A stretch of 64,000 nucleotides of DNA. It comes from Bacteroidales bacterium (GTDB lineage: Bacteria; Bacteroidota; Bacteroidia; Bacteroidales; JAIOZK01). Shown one piece after another: positions 1-8,887 of this stretch; position 1 is the first letter of the stretch, and every line of letters starts with the position of its first letter. The stretch is from assembly GCA_021740625.1 (NCBI GenBank), contig JAIOZK010000012.1, positions 55,246-119,245 of the forward strand, given 5' to 3'. The notes beneath the pieces were generated by a model that was given only the letters and a program-made list of their open reading frames with translations, had not been told where the DNA came from and did not search any database. Made by a program: the position numbers and the translations under genes.

Positions 1-1119
1 ATTGGTACACAGGCACTTGAAGTAATCGAACAAAATAGTACACTGTTCGAGATCGAAGTCCTGACCGCCCAGAACAATGCCAGCTTGTTGATAAAACAGG
101 CAATTCAACATAAACCAAATGCAGTAGTAATTTCAAACAAAAATCTGTACCGGGATGTGAAGTCAGCTTTGTCGCCTTATAATATAAAGGTATATGGTGG
201 AGCAGAATCACTCAAACAGATCGTAGCCATGGATCCTATTGACATCGTTCTGGTGGCATTGGTAGGATTTGCAGGTGTAGAGCCCACCCTGCAGGCTATC
301 AGGTCAGGAAAAAGGATTGCCCTGGCCAACAAGGAAACCCTTGTGGCCGCAGGAGGGATCGTTCAACAAATGGCGCTGGATAACAGGGCAGAGATCATTC
401 CCGTCGATTCTGAACATTCTGCCATATTTCAATGCCTGTCTGGTGAAGAACACAATGCAGTAGAAAAGATCATTTTAACTGCAAGCGGAGGGCCTTTCCG
501 GGGAAAGGACAGAAAGTATTTACAGCAGGTTGGCCGGAAAGAAGCCTTGGATCATCCCAACTGGGAAATGGGGTGTAAAATCACGATCGACTCCGCAACC
601 TTAATGAACAAAGGTCTTGAAGTCATCGAAGCGAAATGGCTTTTCAATCTCAACCCCAGGCAAATCGAAGTGATCATCCACCCCCAATCCATCATACATT
701 CCCTGGTACAATTTGAAGACGGATCAATGAAAGCCCAGATGGGAATGCCCGATATGCGCTTACCCATTCAATATGCACTTTCCTACCCTGACAGGATATA
801 CTCCTCTTTCAAGCGCTTTTCTTTTGCAGATTATCCTCAATTGACGTTTGAAGCACCCGATTTAAAAAATTTTCGTAATCTTGCACTCGCTTTTGAAGTT
901 TTGCAGGCTGGAGGCAATCAGGCCTGTATCCTGAATGCCGCGAACGAAATAGCTGTTTCGGCTTTTCTTAAAAACCGCTTGGGTTTCCTGGATATTTCGG
1001 AAGTTGTTGAAAAATGCCTCAGCCATATATCGTTTGTCGAAAATCCAACGTTAGAGGATTTAATTTTGACTGATAGAGAAAGCAGAAGCAAAGCACAGGA
1101 GTTTATTAAAAACATTTAG
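1..1119 (+). CDS. dxr: 1-deoxy-D-xylulose 5-phosphate reductoisomerase (5' end outside window)
   Basis: Converts 1-deoxy-D-xylulose 5-phosphate to 2-C-methyl-D-erythritol 4-phosphate with NADPH, the committed step of the MEP isoprenoid pathway in the cytoplasm. The reading frame is open from base 1. The first residues, IGTQALEVIE, are the tail of the GSTGSIGTQ nucleotide-binding motif, so only about ten N-terminal codons lie outside the window; the first possible start inside (TTG at 85) is not the real one. Family motifs are present in order: the acidic metal/substrate motif VPVDSEHSAIFQCL, the flexible-loop ASGGPFRG, IDSATLMNKGLEVIEA, HPQSIIHSLVQF, and a C-terminal helical domain with NAANEIAV. 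Only 8 nt separate it from rseP, so the two are probably cotranscribed. Confidence 0.95.
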   Translation: MGTQALEVIEQNSTLFEIEVLTAQNNASLLIKQAIQHKPNAVVISNKNLYRDVKSALSPYNIKVYGGAESLKQIVAMDPIDIVLVALVGFAGVEPTLQAIRSGKRIALANKETLVAAGGIVQQMALDNRAEIIPVDSEHSAIFQCLSGEEHNAVEKIILTASGGPFRGKDRKYLQQVGRKEALDHPNWEMGCKITIDSATLMNKGLEVIEAKWLFNLNPRQIEVIIHPQSIIHSLVQFEDGSMKAQMGMPDMRLPIQYALSYPDRIYSSFKRFSFADYPQLTFEAPDLKNFRNLALAFEVLQAGGNQACILNAANEIAVSAFLKNRLGFLDISEVVEKCLSHISFVENPTLEDLILTDRESRSKAQEFIKNI

Positions 1120-1127
1120 ACTTTTAT

Positions 1128-2453
1128 ATGGAGATACTGATCAAAGTACTGCAATTGTTATTAAGCCTTTCCATCCTGGTAGTATTTCACGAGATGGGGC
1201 ATTTCGTTGCAGCCAAAATATTCAAAACCAGGGTGGAGAAATTTTACCTTTTCTTTAACCCGTGGTTTTCGATTTTCAAATTTAAAAAAGGGGATACAGA
1301 ATACGGCATGGGCTGGTTGCCACTCGGAGGTTATGTCAAGATTTCAGGCATGATCGACGAATCCATGGATAAGGAACAAATGAAAAAACCGCCCGAGCCG
1401 CATGAATTCAGGTCAAAGCCCGCATGGCAAAGGTTGATCATCATGCTGGGTGGTGTGATCGTAAATGTCATTCTGGCCATGGTAATCTATGTGTTTATGC
1501 TTTCCATCTGGGGAGAGCAATACCTGCCAACCTCAGAAGCCAACAAATACGGGATCACCGTTGATTCACTCGCATATGAAATGGGACTCAGGAATGGAGA
1601 TAAAATCATCTCGATCGATGGTAAAGAGGTAGAGGATTTCAGCAAGGTGCCCGTTACACTCATCTTGGATGAAGCCAAAAGCATTCAGGTGATCAGGAAT
1701 GAAAAGAATGTTAATATTGAAATTCCCAAGGGTTCTCTTGGTAAATTGGTGAAGAAAAAAACACCGGATTTTATTTCCGTCGGATTTCCTTTCGAGGTAA
1801 GCAAATTCACCAAGGATTCTCCTGCAGAAAAGGCAGGCATACAGCTTGACGATAAGATCATTGGCATCAATGGCAAACAAATCATGTATTTTTCCGAATT
1901 TGTCCGGGAAATACCTCAATACAAAGGACAGGAAGCTACCATCACAGTCGTCAGGAAAATGGATACACTGGATATCCCGGTACAGATCTCAGAACAGGGA
2001 ACCATAGGTGCTTACCGCAAAGACATCAAGGAATACTTCACCTTCAAAGAAAAAAATTACAACTTTTTGCAGGCTATCCCTGCCGGAGTATTAAAAGCAT
2101 ACAAAGGGATTGGTGATTACCTGAAACAGCTCAAGCTGCTGTTTTCCCCGGAAGTAAAAGCATATGAGTCGGTGGGCGGGTTTATTACCATCGGCAGTAT
2201 TTTCCCTGCTACCTGGGACTGGCAACAATTCTGGCGTCTCACAGCATTTCTCAGCATCATGCTGGCCATCCTGAATGTTTTGCCCATACCCGCCCTTGAC
2301 GGAGGTCATGTTATGTTTCTTCTATATGAGATCATTGCCGGCAGAAAGCCCAGCGATAAATTCATGGAATATGCCCAGGTGGCTGGCATGGTGATATTGT
2401 TTGCCCTGCTGATATGGGCCAACGGAAATGATGTGATCCGTCTTTTTAAATAA
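1128..2453 (+). CDS. rseP: RseP-type site-2 intramembrane zinc metalloprotease
   Basis: Membrane-embedded protease of the S2P family; in other bacteria it cuts transmembrane anti-sigma factors and leftover signal peptides. The zinc motif HEMGH lies at residues 21-25 in the first membrane helix. The third ligand motif, ALDGGH, has its Asp near residue 391 in a later helix. Two PDZ-like segments fill the periplasmic part between them (roughly residues 130-200 and 215-280; the second contains SPAEKAGIQLDDKIIGINGK). Length of 441 aa is normal. It follows dxr by 8 nt, an association also common elsewhere (dxr and rseP are neighbours in many genomes). No anti-sigma substrate is visible nearby, so its target here is unknown. 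Confidence 0.93.
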   Translation: MEILIKVLQLLLSLSILVVFHEMGHFVAAKIFKTRVEKFYLFFNPWFSIFKFKKGDTEYGMGWLPLGGYVKISGMIDESMDKEQMKKPPEPHEFRSKPAWQRLIIMLGGVIVNVILAMVIYVFMLSIWGEQYLPTSEANKYGITVDSLAYEMGLRNGDKIISIDGKEVEDFSKVPVTLILDEAKSIQVIRNEKNVNIEIPKGSLGKLVKKKTPDFISVGFPFEVSKFTKDSPAEKAGIQLDDKIIGINGKQIMYFSEFVREIPQYKGQEATITVVRKMDTLDIPVQISEQGTIGAYRKDIKEYFTFKEKNYNFLQAIPAGVLKAYKGIGDYLKQLKLLFSPEVKAYESVGGFITIGSIFPATWDWQQFWRLTAFLSIMLAILNVLPIPALDGGHVMFLLYEIIAGRKPSDKFMEYAQVAGMVILFALLIWANGNDVIRLFK

Positions 2454-2497
2454 CAAGAAACAGTTATGTCTTTAGCAATCCGGAATTGAACCTAAGG

Positions 2498-3400
2498 TTA
2501 CAGGCTTTCCTCTATAACTTTTTCTTTCAATGATTTAAAACCAGATCCCAGGATCTCATTGGCATTGATCACAGTAAGAAAAGCTTTCGGATCGATCTGG
2601 TGCACATATTCGCGCAGCATTGACAATTCCCTGCGGTTCACAACAGTGAAAATGATGGTTTTTTCAGCCTGGTTGAACATACCTTCACCTTTCAGAAATG
2701 TACCGCCCCGACGAAGGTCGTTGATGATCTTATCCCTGATCTCATTGTGTTTCTCAGAAATAATAAAAAGCGTTTTATCATAACTGATCCCCTGCAATAC
2801 AATATCAATTACGCGGCCTGTAACAAATATCACAATCAATGAATACAATGGTATTTTCCAGTCCCTGAAAGCGATCAACCCCACAAGGACAATGGCAGAA
2901 TCCACAATGATCATCAAATGTCCAAGGGGAATCTTTGTGTATTTGTTGATCATCATGGCAACAATATCAGTACCCCCGGATGTTGCTTTAGCTTTGAATA
3001 TCAAACCAAGTCCAAGCCCGATGAACACACCTCCGAAAATAGAAGACAGTAGTGCATCACCTTTTACCAGCGGTTCTGCACCATACAACCAGGTAAGCGT
3101 ATCCACAAAAATAGCGGTTAGGAAAAATCCGAGAACTGTCTTAACGCCAAACCTGGGTCCCAGCACCCTGATACCAATAATGGTCAGAGGAATGTCGAAT
3201 GCGAGCGCAATTAGTCCCACAGGTGTGCCCAACAACCAGTGAAGAACGATGGAAATCCCGTAAACACCTCCCGGAACAATTTTATAAGGTGTTACAAACA
3301 ACACAAAACCTGATGCCAGGATAAAAGAACCGGCGATGATCATACTGTAGTTTATAAACCATCTCTTGCTGAATGGTTTATCCTTCTGAATAAAAGCCAT
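2498..3400 (-). CDS. YitT family membrane protein with C-terminal DUF2179 domain
   Basis: A 300-residue protein with about five hydrophobic helices in its first two-thirds (for example around the GSFILASGFVLFV segment) and a soluble C-terminal DUF2179 domain ending in KAFLTVINANEILGSGF. YitT-family proteins are widespread and their transport or signalling role is not established. The frame is also open from a TTG 30 nt upstream, but the ATG giving MAFIQKDKPF is the better start because it precedes the amphipathic/first helix directly and lies about 28 nt downstream of a TAnnTTTG octamer. It is a single gene read against its neighbours. No partner gene is apparent. Confidence 0.85.
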   Translation of the reverse strand: MAFIQKDKPFSKRWFINYSMIIAGSFILASGFVLFVTPYKIVPGGVYGISIVLHWLLGTPVGLIALAFDIPLTIIGIRVLGPRFGVKTVLGFFLTAIFVDTLTWLYGAEPLVKGDALLSSIFGGVFIGLGLGLIFKAKATSGGTDIVAMMINKYTKIPLGHLMIIVDSAIVLVGLIAFRDWKIPLYSLIVIFVTGRVIDIVLQGISYDKTLFIISEKHNEIRDKIINDLRRGGTFLKGEGMFNQAEKTIIFTVVNRRELSMLREYVHQIDPKAFLTVINANEILGSGFKSLKEKVIEESL

Positions 3401-3427
3401 AACATTGGATTTTTTTAAAAATGGCTG

Positions 3428-3435
3428 CAAAAGTA
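3428..3435 (-). promoter_or_regulatory. -7 promoter octamer of the YitT-family gene
   Basis: On the minus strand this reads TACTTTTG, matching the Bacteroidota -7 consensus TAnnTTTG, 28 nt before the ATG at 3400. No good TTTG element is found 19-21 nt farther upstream, so only half of the promoter signature is present. Confidence 0.35.
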
Positions 3436-3587
3436 AATCCTTTTGAAATATCTGCCATGAGAATATTGTTAAATATTTATTGTAAATACGGGCAACTTTT
3501 GCAGGAATTTAACTGTCATACAAGACAATTAATCATTGAACAGCATCGTTTGTCACAAGAGGAATTTACCCGGGTAAGCATGTAATG

Positions 3588-3626
3588 GCTTAATTTCGGG
3601 TCATTTTGATGAAAACGAAATTAAGC
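3588..3626. repeat. long imperfect hairpin upstream of the PorP-like gene
   Basis: GCTTAATTTCG (3588-3598) is repeated in perfect inverse as CGAAATTAAGC (3616-3626). The 17-nt loop contains a further TCAT/ATGA pairing (3601-3604 with 3609-3612), so the whole folds as a stem with one internal loop. No T tract follows on either strand, so it is not a classical terminator. It lies in the 313-nt divergent gap (3401-3713) between the YitT gene and the PorP-like gene, 88 nt before the latter's ATG, which fits an operator or regulatory leader. Apart from this hairpin and the -7 octamer at 3428-3435, no gene is seen in the gap. Confidence 0.5.
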
Positions 3627-3713
3627 AACTAATAAAACAAATACAGGCTTTTGGTTAAAGAAAAAATATTTAACTTAGCCCACCTTTTAAAATCAGGAAC
3701 ACTAAGCTTATTC

Positions 3714-4664
3714 ATGATTCACAGGAGCATAATAGTATTTCTTTGCCTGTTGCTTTGCAGTAGTCTGGTATACGGTCAGCAAGACCGTCATTTTACGCAA
3801 TACATGTTCGCTAAAACATCTGTCAACCCCGGGGCGGCAGGAAGTACCGGCGGCATTTGTCTCAATGGTATTGTGAGGCAAATGTGGACGGGTTTTCAGA
3901 ATGCCGATGGCACCAATGTTGCCCCCGAAAGCTTTTTACTGACTGCAGATGCCCCCTTTAAATTTGTACACGGAGCATTCAGTCTGACGATCCTGCAGGA
4001 AAAACTGGCTTTCTGGAAAGATATCAGTGTTAACCTGGGCTATACTTATATAGGCAGTATCGGACGTGGTGATTTTGGGGCCGGATTCCAGATTGAATTT
4101 GAAAACAGATCGATCGACTTTTCACAACTGAACTTCGTTGATGAAGACGATCCCATTAAAAGCGAGGAAGAAGATTCGGATATGTTGTTCGATTTTGCCC
4201 TGGGATTTTATTATGAAGTGCCGGATACCTATTATATAGGTGTATCCACTTTCGATATTTTGGAGTCCAGTGGTAAAAACCTCAGAGAAGAAAGCGATTT
4301 CTCCTTTAATACGGACAGATCGATTTACCTGCTGGGCGGATACAATTATGTTTTGCCAAGCAACCCCTCTTATGAGATCAAACCTTCGGCCATGGTACAC
4401 TTAACTCCCGGTGCAATGCAATTGGATGTAAGTGGTATCGTTGAATACCAGAACAAGTTTTGGGGTGGTATCAATTTCAGACCGCAGGAATCCATAGGAC
4501 TGATTGCAGGGGTCATGTTTAAGAAATTCATGATCGGCTATTCTTATGACGTAAATATCAGCGGATTAAAGATAGGTGGATCACATGAAATAAGACTGGG
4601 TTATTGCTTTAAACTTGAATTTGATCGTGCGATTAAAATATACAGAAACACCAGATTTCTCTGA
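3714..4664 (+). CDS. porP: PorP/SprF family type IX secretion outer-membrane protein
   Basis: A 316-aa protein of the PorP/SprF family, outer-membrane beta barrels that work with the type IX secretion and gliding machinery. It has an N-terminal signal peptide ending near LVYGQQ, followed by the family's typical opening DRHFTQYMF and NPGAAGS, then alternating beta strands up to a C-terminal IRLGYCFKLEF strand. The start chosen is the ATG giving MIHRSII, because the signal peptide begins there; an in-frame TTG 63 nt upstream would add a non-signal extension. It lies 92 nt before gldK in the same orientation, the porP-porKLMN order known from Porphyromonas gingivalis. A promoter-like element in that gap suggests gldKLMN can also be transcribed separately. 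The exact PorP/SprF paralogue cannot be decided from sequence alone. Confidence 0.87.
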   Translation: MIHRSIIVFLCLLLCSSLVYGQQDRHFTQYMFAKTSVNPGAAGSTGGICLNGIVRQMWTGFQNADGTNVAPESFLLTADAPFKFVHGAFSLTILQEKLAFWKDISVNLGYTYIGSIGRGDFGAGFQIEFENRSIDFSQLNFVDEDDPIKSEEEDSDMLFDFALGFYYEVPDTYYIGVSTFDILESSGKNLREESDFSFNTDRSIYLLGGYNYVLPSNPSYEIKPSAMVHLTPGAMQLDVSGIVEYQNKFWGGINFRPQESIGLIAGVMFKKFMIGYSYDVNISGLKIGGSHEIRLGYCFKLEFDRAIKIYRNTRFL

Positions 4665-4666
4665 TG

Positions 4667-4699
4667 TTTGTAATTAATACAGATATTTTTTTAATTTTG
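4667..4699 (+). promoter_or_regulatory. Bacteroidota-type promoter of gldKLMN
   Basis: TTTG (4667-4670), 21 nt spacer, TAATTTTG (4692-4699). This matches the Bacteroidota -33/-7 pattern (TTTG and TAnnTTTG, usually about 19 nt apart). It ends 57 nt before the gldK ATG at 4757. Confidence 0.55.
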
Positions 4700-4756
4700 G
4701 CGCGATAATAAAAAAAACCATAGCTCGTTAGAAAGACAATAAAATTGAACGGTATT

Positions 4757-6127
4757 ATGAAAAAACTGATTTTCTATTTTGCTGCTTTACTGATACTTGC
4801 AAGCTGTAACAACTCCGGGAACGGCGAGCTTGTCGGTGTAAACCGTAAAGCAAAACCATTCTATCAACCCGATCCTTACGGAATGGTTTTTATTCCACAA
4901 GGCAGTTATACCATGGGTGTTGGTGACGAAGATATCACTTATGGTTATGCACATAAACCAAAAACGATCTCCGTTTCAGCTTTCTTCATGGACGAAACTG
5001 AAATAACAAACAACGAATACCGTCAGTTTGTTTACTGGGTTCGCGATTCAATTGCCCGGACCTTGTTGGGAGAAGTGAGACCTGAAGAATTTTTGATCGA
5101 AGAAAACGAGGAAACTGGTGAAATATATGATCCCCCCTACCTGAACTGGGAGGAAGATATTGAATGGCAAAGCGAAGATCCCGATATGCGGGATGTTCTG
5201 GAGCAAATGTATTTGCCGGAACACGAGCGTTATTTCCGCAGGAAGGAAATCGATACCAGAAAACTTAATTACGAGTATTACTGGGTCGATCTGAAAGCAG
5301 CAGCCAAGAAAGACTTCTCGGAAGAAGCTGACTACAGGAATGCCAGTCTTGCCAACCGCCCCCAGGGTCTCAGGGACCGTTCAGTTTACGTACGCAAAGA
5401 AGTTATCAATGTTTATCCCGACACCCTGGCCTGGATTCATGACTATACATACTCCTTCAATGATCCCTTAACGGAAAAATATTTCTGGCACCCCGCCTAC
5501 GACCACTATCCGGTTGTCGGTGTTAACTGGCCTCAGGCCCGTGCATTCTGTGTTTGGAGAACCGAATTACTCAACAACTATCTGAAAGCTGCAAAAGGTG
5601 AACCCGGGCTGGCAGAATTCAGGCTGCCTACAGAAGCAGAATGGGAATGGGCAGCCAGAGGAGGCTATGCTTTGAGTCCTTTCCCCTGGGGTGGACCTTA
5701 CACCAGGAATGAAAAAGGTTGCTTCCTGGCAAACTTTAAACCCATGCGCGGTAATTATATCGCCGATGGTGGTTTACGTACCGTTATTGTAGCACATTAT
5801 CCACCAAATGACTGGGGATTATACGACATGGCAGGAAACGTTTCAGAATGGACTGTGAGTGCATTTGATCCGGTATCTTACGATGTAACCTGGGACATGA
5901 ATCCCAACTATACATACAATGCGAAAGAATCAGATCCTCCGGCCATGAAAAGGAAAGTCATCAGGGGAGGATCTTGGAAAGACATCAATTATTACCTTCA
6001 GGTAACTACACGTGCTTACGAGTACCAGGATACATCAAAATCCTATATCGGATTCCGTTGCATCCAACCCTACCTCGGAAGAAATAAAAATGACAATCCT
6101 TCACGCGCATCACGAATTTATAACTAA
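4757..6127 (+). CDS. gldK: GldK/PorK, ring lipoprotein of the type IX secretion system
   Basis: A 456-aa outer-membrane lipoprotein with a formylglycine-generating-enzyme-like (FGE-sulfatase) fold. In P. gingivalis, PorK forms with PorN the periplasmic ring of the type IX secretion system. The signal peptide ends in a lipobox, LILASC, with the lipidated Cys at residue 17. FGE-fold motifs follow: PQGSYTMG, FFMDETEITNNEYRQF, VVGVNWPQARAFC, RLPTEAEWEWAARGG, WGLYDMAGNVSEW and a C-terminal VIRGGSWKD ... YIGFRCI. The ATG at 4757 was preferred to an in-frame TTG four codons upstream because the lipoprotein signal starts there. It is the first gene of the gldK-L-M-N run, with gaps of 20-50 nt between genes. 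Confidence 0.95.
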   Translation: MKKLIFYFAALLILASCNNSGNGELVGVNRKAKPFYQPDPYGMVFIPQGSYTMGVGDEDITYGYAHKPKTISVSAFFMDETEITNNEYRQFVYWVRDSIARTLLGEVRPEEFLIEENEETGEIYDPPYLNWEEDIEWQSEDPDMRDVLEQMYLPEHERYFRRKEIDTRKLNYEYYWVDLKAAAKKDFSEEADYRNASLANRPQGLRDRSVYVRKEVINVYPDTLAWIHDYTYSFNDPLTEKYFWHPAYDHYPVVGVNWPQARAFCVWRTELLNNYLKAAKGEPGLAEFRLPTEAEWEWAARGGYALSPFPWGGPYTRNEKGCFLANFKPMRGNYIADGGLRTVIVAHYPPNDWGLYDMAGNVSEWTVSAFDPVSYDVTWDMNPNYTYNAKESDPPAMKRKVIRGGSWKDINYYLQVTTRAYEYQDTSKSYIGFRCIQPYLGRNKNDNPSRASRIYN

Positions 6128-6170
6128 AGAAACAAATAAGCATTATTAAATCATTTAAGAACAGAATACT

Positions 6171-7199
6171 ATGGGATTAAAAAACGCAGTCAGAAGCAGA
6201 GGTTTCAGAAACTTCATGGCCAAATTATATGGCTGGGGTGCTTCAGTGGTAATTTTAGGTGCTCTTTTTAAAATCAATCACTATCAGGGGGCCGATATCA
6301 TGTTGATTATTGGACTTGGCACCGAGTCGATAATTTTCTTCTTTTCAGCTTTCGAACCACCTTACGTTGAACCAGACTGGAGCCTGGTATATCCTGAGCT
6401 GGCAGGCCTGTATCATGGTGACAAGGATGCCCAAAAGATTACAGCCAAACCTACACAGCAAATCGATCAAATGATGAGAGAAGCTGACATAGATCAGCGG
6501 GTGATTGACCGCTTTGGAGAAGGATTGAGGATGTTTGGAGAAAATGCAGCCAGCATGGCAAATATTTCAAATGCATCCCTGGTGACCAATGAATATGCAG
6601 ATAACGTTAAAAAAGCCTCTGAATCAATCACCGAGCTGAGTGACAATTACAAGAAAACATCCCAGGCACTTAACGCAGATGCTGAAGCTTCCAATGAATA
6701 CGTGAACAACATCAAATCCGCATCAAACAGTGCGGCAGGTTTAAGCGACGCTTACATGCAAGCCTCAGAGATCATCAAGAGTGATATGGATGCAACCAAA
6801 GAATTTGCGCACACAATCAAAAGTGCAACCGAATCTGCCGGTTCGCTTAACGAAAATTATGCAAAATCTGCAGAATTGATCGCCAAGTCGGTGGAAGCAC
6901 TTGATTTCTCAGCCCTGGAAGGAAAGTCATACAACGAACAACTCAAAAAGATTTCAGATAATCTGGCTGCCCTTAATGCTGTTTATGAATTACAATTGCA
7001 AAATACAAATCAACAGGTTGAGTCTGCATCCAAACTTCAGGAAGCCATGAACAGTTTCCTCGAAAACATGAATGAATCATCCGACAAAACAGCACAGTAT
7101 CAGAATCAGCTTGATTTATTAACCGAGAGAGTTGCTTCATTGAACAAAGTATATGGCAATATGCTTTCTGCAATGAGCACCAATCCCAATCAGGGTTAA
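6171..7199 (+). CDS. gldL: GldL/PorL, inner-membrane motor subunit of the type IX secretion system
   Basis: A 342-aa inner-membrane protein that, with GldM, forms the proton-driven motor powering type IX secretion and gliding. Two membrane helices lie near residues 20-34 and 42-60. Conserved charged residues sit within or beside them: K34 and H37 in LFKINHY, and E52 in GLGTES, matching the functionally important Lys, His and Glu of Flavobacterium GldL. The rest (residues 90-342) is a predicted cytoplasmic helical tail. It is longer than the 215-aa F. johnsoniae protein and contains three tandem 35-residue repeats (residues 140-244). Followed 50 nt later by gldM. Confidence 0.94.
   Translation: MGLKNAVRSRGFRNFMAKLYGWGASVVILGALFKINHYQGADIMLIIGLGTESIIFFFSAFEPPYVEPDWSLVYPELAGLYHGDKDAQKITAKPTQQIDQMMREADIDQRVIDRFGEGLRMFGENAASMANISNASLVTNEYADNVKKASESITELSDNYKKTSQALNADAEASNEYVNNIKSASNSAAGLSDAYMQASEIIKSDMDATKEFAHTIKSATESAGSLNENYAKSAELIAKSVEALDFSALEGKSYNEQLKKISDNLAALNAVYELQLQNTNQQVESASKLQEAMNSFLENMNESSDKTAQYQNQLDLLTERVASLNKVYGNMLSAMSTNPNQG
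6588..6902 (+). repeat. three tandem 105-bp (35-codon) repeats inside gldL
   Basis: Three in-frame units of exactly 35 codons: 6588-6692, 6693-6797, 6798-6902. At the protein level they begin NEYADNVK, NEYVNNIK and KEFAHTIK. Each has an aromatic-ending triplet 18 residues later (DNY, DAY, ENY) and a Ser/Ala-rich helix. DNA identity between units is clearly lower than protein-pattern identity, so the duplication is old. Confidence 0.8.
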
Positions 7200-7249
7200 T
7201 CAAATCAGTTTAACATCATTATTAATTGAATACTAAACAGAATTAACAT

Positions 7250-8866
7250 ATGGCTGGATACAAAGAAACCCCGCGGCAAAAGATGATTGCCATGATGTAC
7301 CTGGTACTGACTGCACTTTTGGCGCTGAATGTTTCAAAAGAGATGCTGGATGCTTTTGTGGTTGTGAATCAAAGTGTTGAAAAAACCAAGGAGAACTTTT
7401 CATCCAAAATTGATCAGATCATGGTGGATTTCAAGTTCCAGTATGATCTGCAACCCGATAAAGTTAAAAAGTATTACGATAGCGCTAAATATGTGCAAAA
7501 CTTATCCAACAGTCTTACAAGCTACCTCGATAGTTTGAAATATGCTTTGATCGATTATACGGACAGAAAAATAGAAGGCATGGAAGAGGCAAGAAATACG
7601 CCTCTCGGAGAAGTTGAGTCAAAAGATGATTTTTCTCAACCTACAAACTTCTTTTTTGTAAGTGATGCTTCCATCACGCACAACAAACCTTCAGGGATTT
7701 TGAAACGAAGGATCAATGAGTATCGTGATAAGATGCTTAAAGTTATTGGAGAACCCGATAGCAGCAAAAGACTTGGACTGAGAACCGAAGGTCCGTATTA
7801 CGATGCCGACGGGCAAAAGCAATCCTGGGAGCAACATAATTTTTATTATACGATTCTGGCGGCTGACGTTACCATCCTCAACAAATTACATGCGGAGGTC
7901 AGAAATGCCGAGTTTGATGTCCTGAATAAACTCTATAAAAGAATCGATGCAACCGATTTTAAATTTAATAAGATCGATGCCAAGATCATTCCCGATCGCT
8001 CATACGTTCTGCAAGGTGAAAAGTACAAGGCAGAAGTTTTTGCAGCCGCTTACGACACTATACAGGATCCTGAAGTTTATGTCATGCAGGGGATCACAAA
8101 ATGGAACGACAGCTATCTTTCAAAGGCACAACGCCTGTCTGGCGAAAGTGGAATGGTTGATATTTCATTCAATGCCAACAGGGTTGGAACGCATAGTTAT
8201 GCAGGTGTGATCAAGGTAAAAAATCCACTCGGAAAAGAAATATCATATCCCTTCAGTGGCGATTATATTGTCGCACCTCCTTCCCTGACAGTTGCTGCTA
8301 CCAAAATGAATGTGTTTTACATTGGTGTTGACAACCCGGTTTCAATAACAGCCCCGGGTATGGCTGATGAATCGATCAGGCCAACCATTACGGAAGGTTG
8401 TGAACTGGTTCCCGTGGAAGCGGATGACCATAATTATGTTGTCAGAGCCACAAAGGGTGTGACCAATGCTACGGTTGGTGCAACTGCACTTTATGAAGGG
8501 AATACAATGAATCTGGGTTCACGCGATTTTCGTGTAAAACGAGTTCCCGACCCCGTTGCTGAAATTGCCGGAAGAAAAGAGGGAGTCATCGAAAAGAATA
8601 CATTGCTGGCTGCAGGGGCTATCATTCCGGCAATGAAAGATTTTGAGTTTGAATTGTATTTCACGGTCAGGTCCTTTACCATGGGTACCATTCTCAATGG
8701 TGATTGGATACCCAAAAGGGCTCAGGGCAACAGATTTACTGCCGAAATGCAGCAGATCATCCGGGATGCTTCCAAAGGCCAGAAATTTTTCTTTGAAAGC
8801 ATTCAGGCCGAAGGCCCCGATGGAACGATACGTACTTTGAATTCAGTTAACTTAACGATAAATTAA
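7250..8866 (+). CDS. gldM: GldM/PorM, periplasm-spanning motor shaft of the type IX secretion system
   Basis: A 538-aa protein anchored by one N-terminal membrane helix (about residues 13-34, in QKMIAMMYLVLTALLALNV) with a large periplasmic part. In studied species GldM dimers form a shaft of four domains that links GldL to the GldK/GldN ring. The sequence shows the expected layout: a helical first domain (to about residue 220, including YYDADGQKQSW), then beta-rich Ig-like domains (for example APPSLTVAATKMNVFYIGVD) and a final domain ending LNSVNLTIN. Length is close to the family norm of about 515 aa. It lies between gldL (50 nt upstream) and gldN (21 nt downstream) in one operon. Confidence 0.95.
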   Translation: MAGYKETPRQKMIAMMYLVLTALLALNVSKEMLDAFVVVNQSVEKTKENFSSKIDQIMVDFKFQYDLQPDKVKKYYDSAKYVQNLSNSLTSYLDSLKYALIDYTDRKIEGMEEARNTPLGEVESKDDFSQPTNFFFVSDASITHNKPSGILKRRINEYRDKMLKVIGEPDSSKRLGLRTEGPYYDADGQKQSWEQHNFYYTILAADVTILNKLHAEVRNAEFDVLNKLYKRIDATDFKFNKIDAKIIPDRSYVLQGEKYKAEVFAAAYDTIQDPEVYVMQGITKWNDSYLSKAQRLSGESGMVDISFNANRVGTHSYAGVIKVKNPLGKEISYPFSGDYIVAPPSLTVAATKMNVFYIGVDNPVSITAPGMADESIRPTITEGCELVPVEADDHNYVVRATKGVTNATVGATALYEGNTMNLGSRDFRVKRVPDPVAEIAGRKEGVIEKNTLLAAGAIIPAMKDFEFELYFTVRSFTMGTILNGDWIPKRAQGNRFTAEMQQIIRDASKGQKFFFESIQAEGPDGTIRTLNSVNLTIN

Positions 8867-8887
8867 AAAAACCTATTTGGAGGTTAT

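Noticed and set aside
3651..3713. TTG-initiated extension of the PorP-like protein
   Set aside because: It would hide the signal peptide behind 21 non-signal residues.
3908..3922. Perfect sigma-54-like TGGCAC-N5-TTGC
   Set aside because: Lies inside the PorP-like coding region and encodes DGTNVA; no gene starts nearby, so a chance match. It also shows that the groES motif alone is weak evidence.
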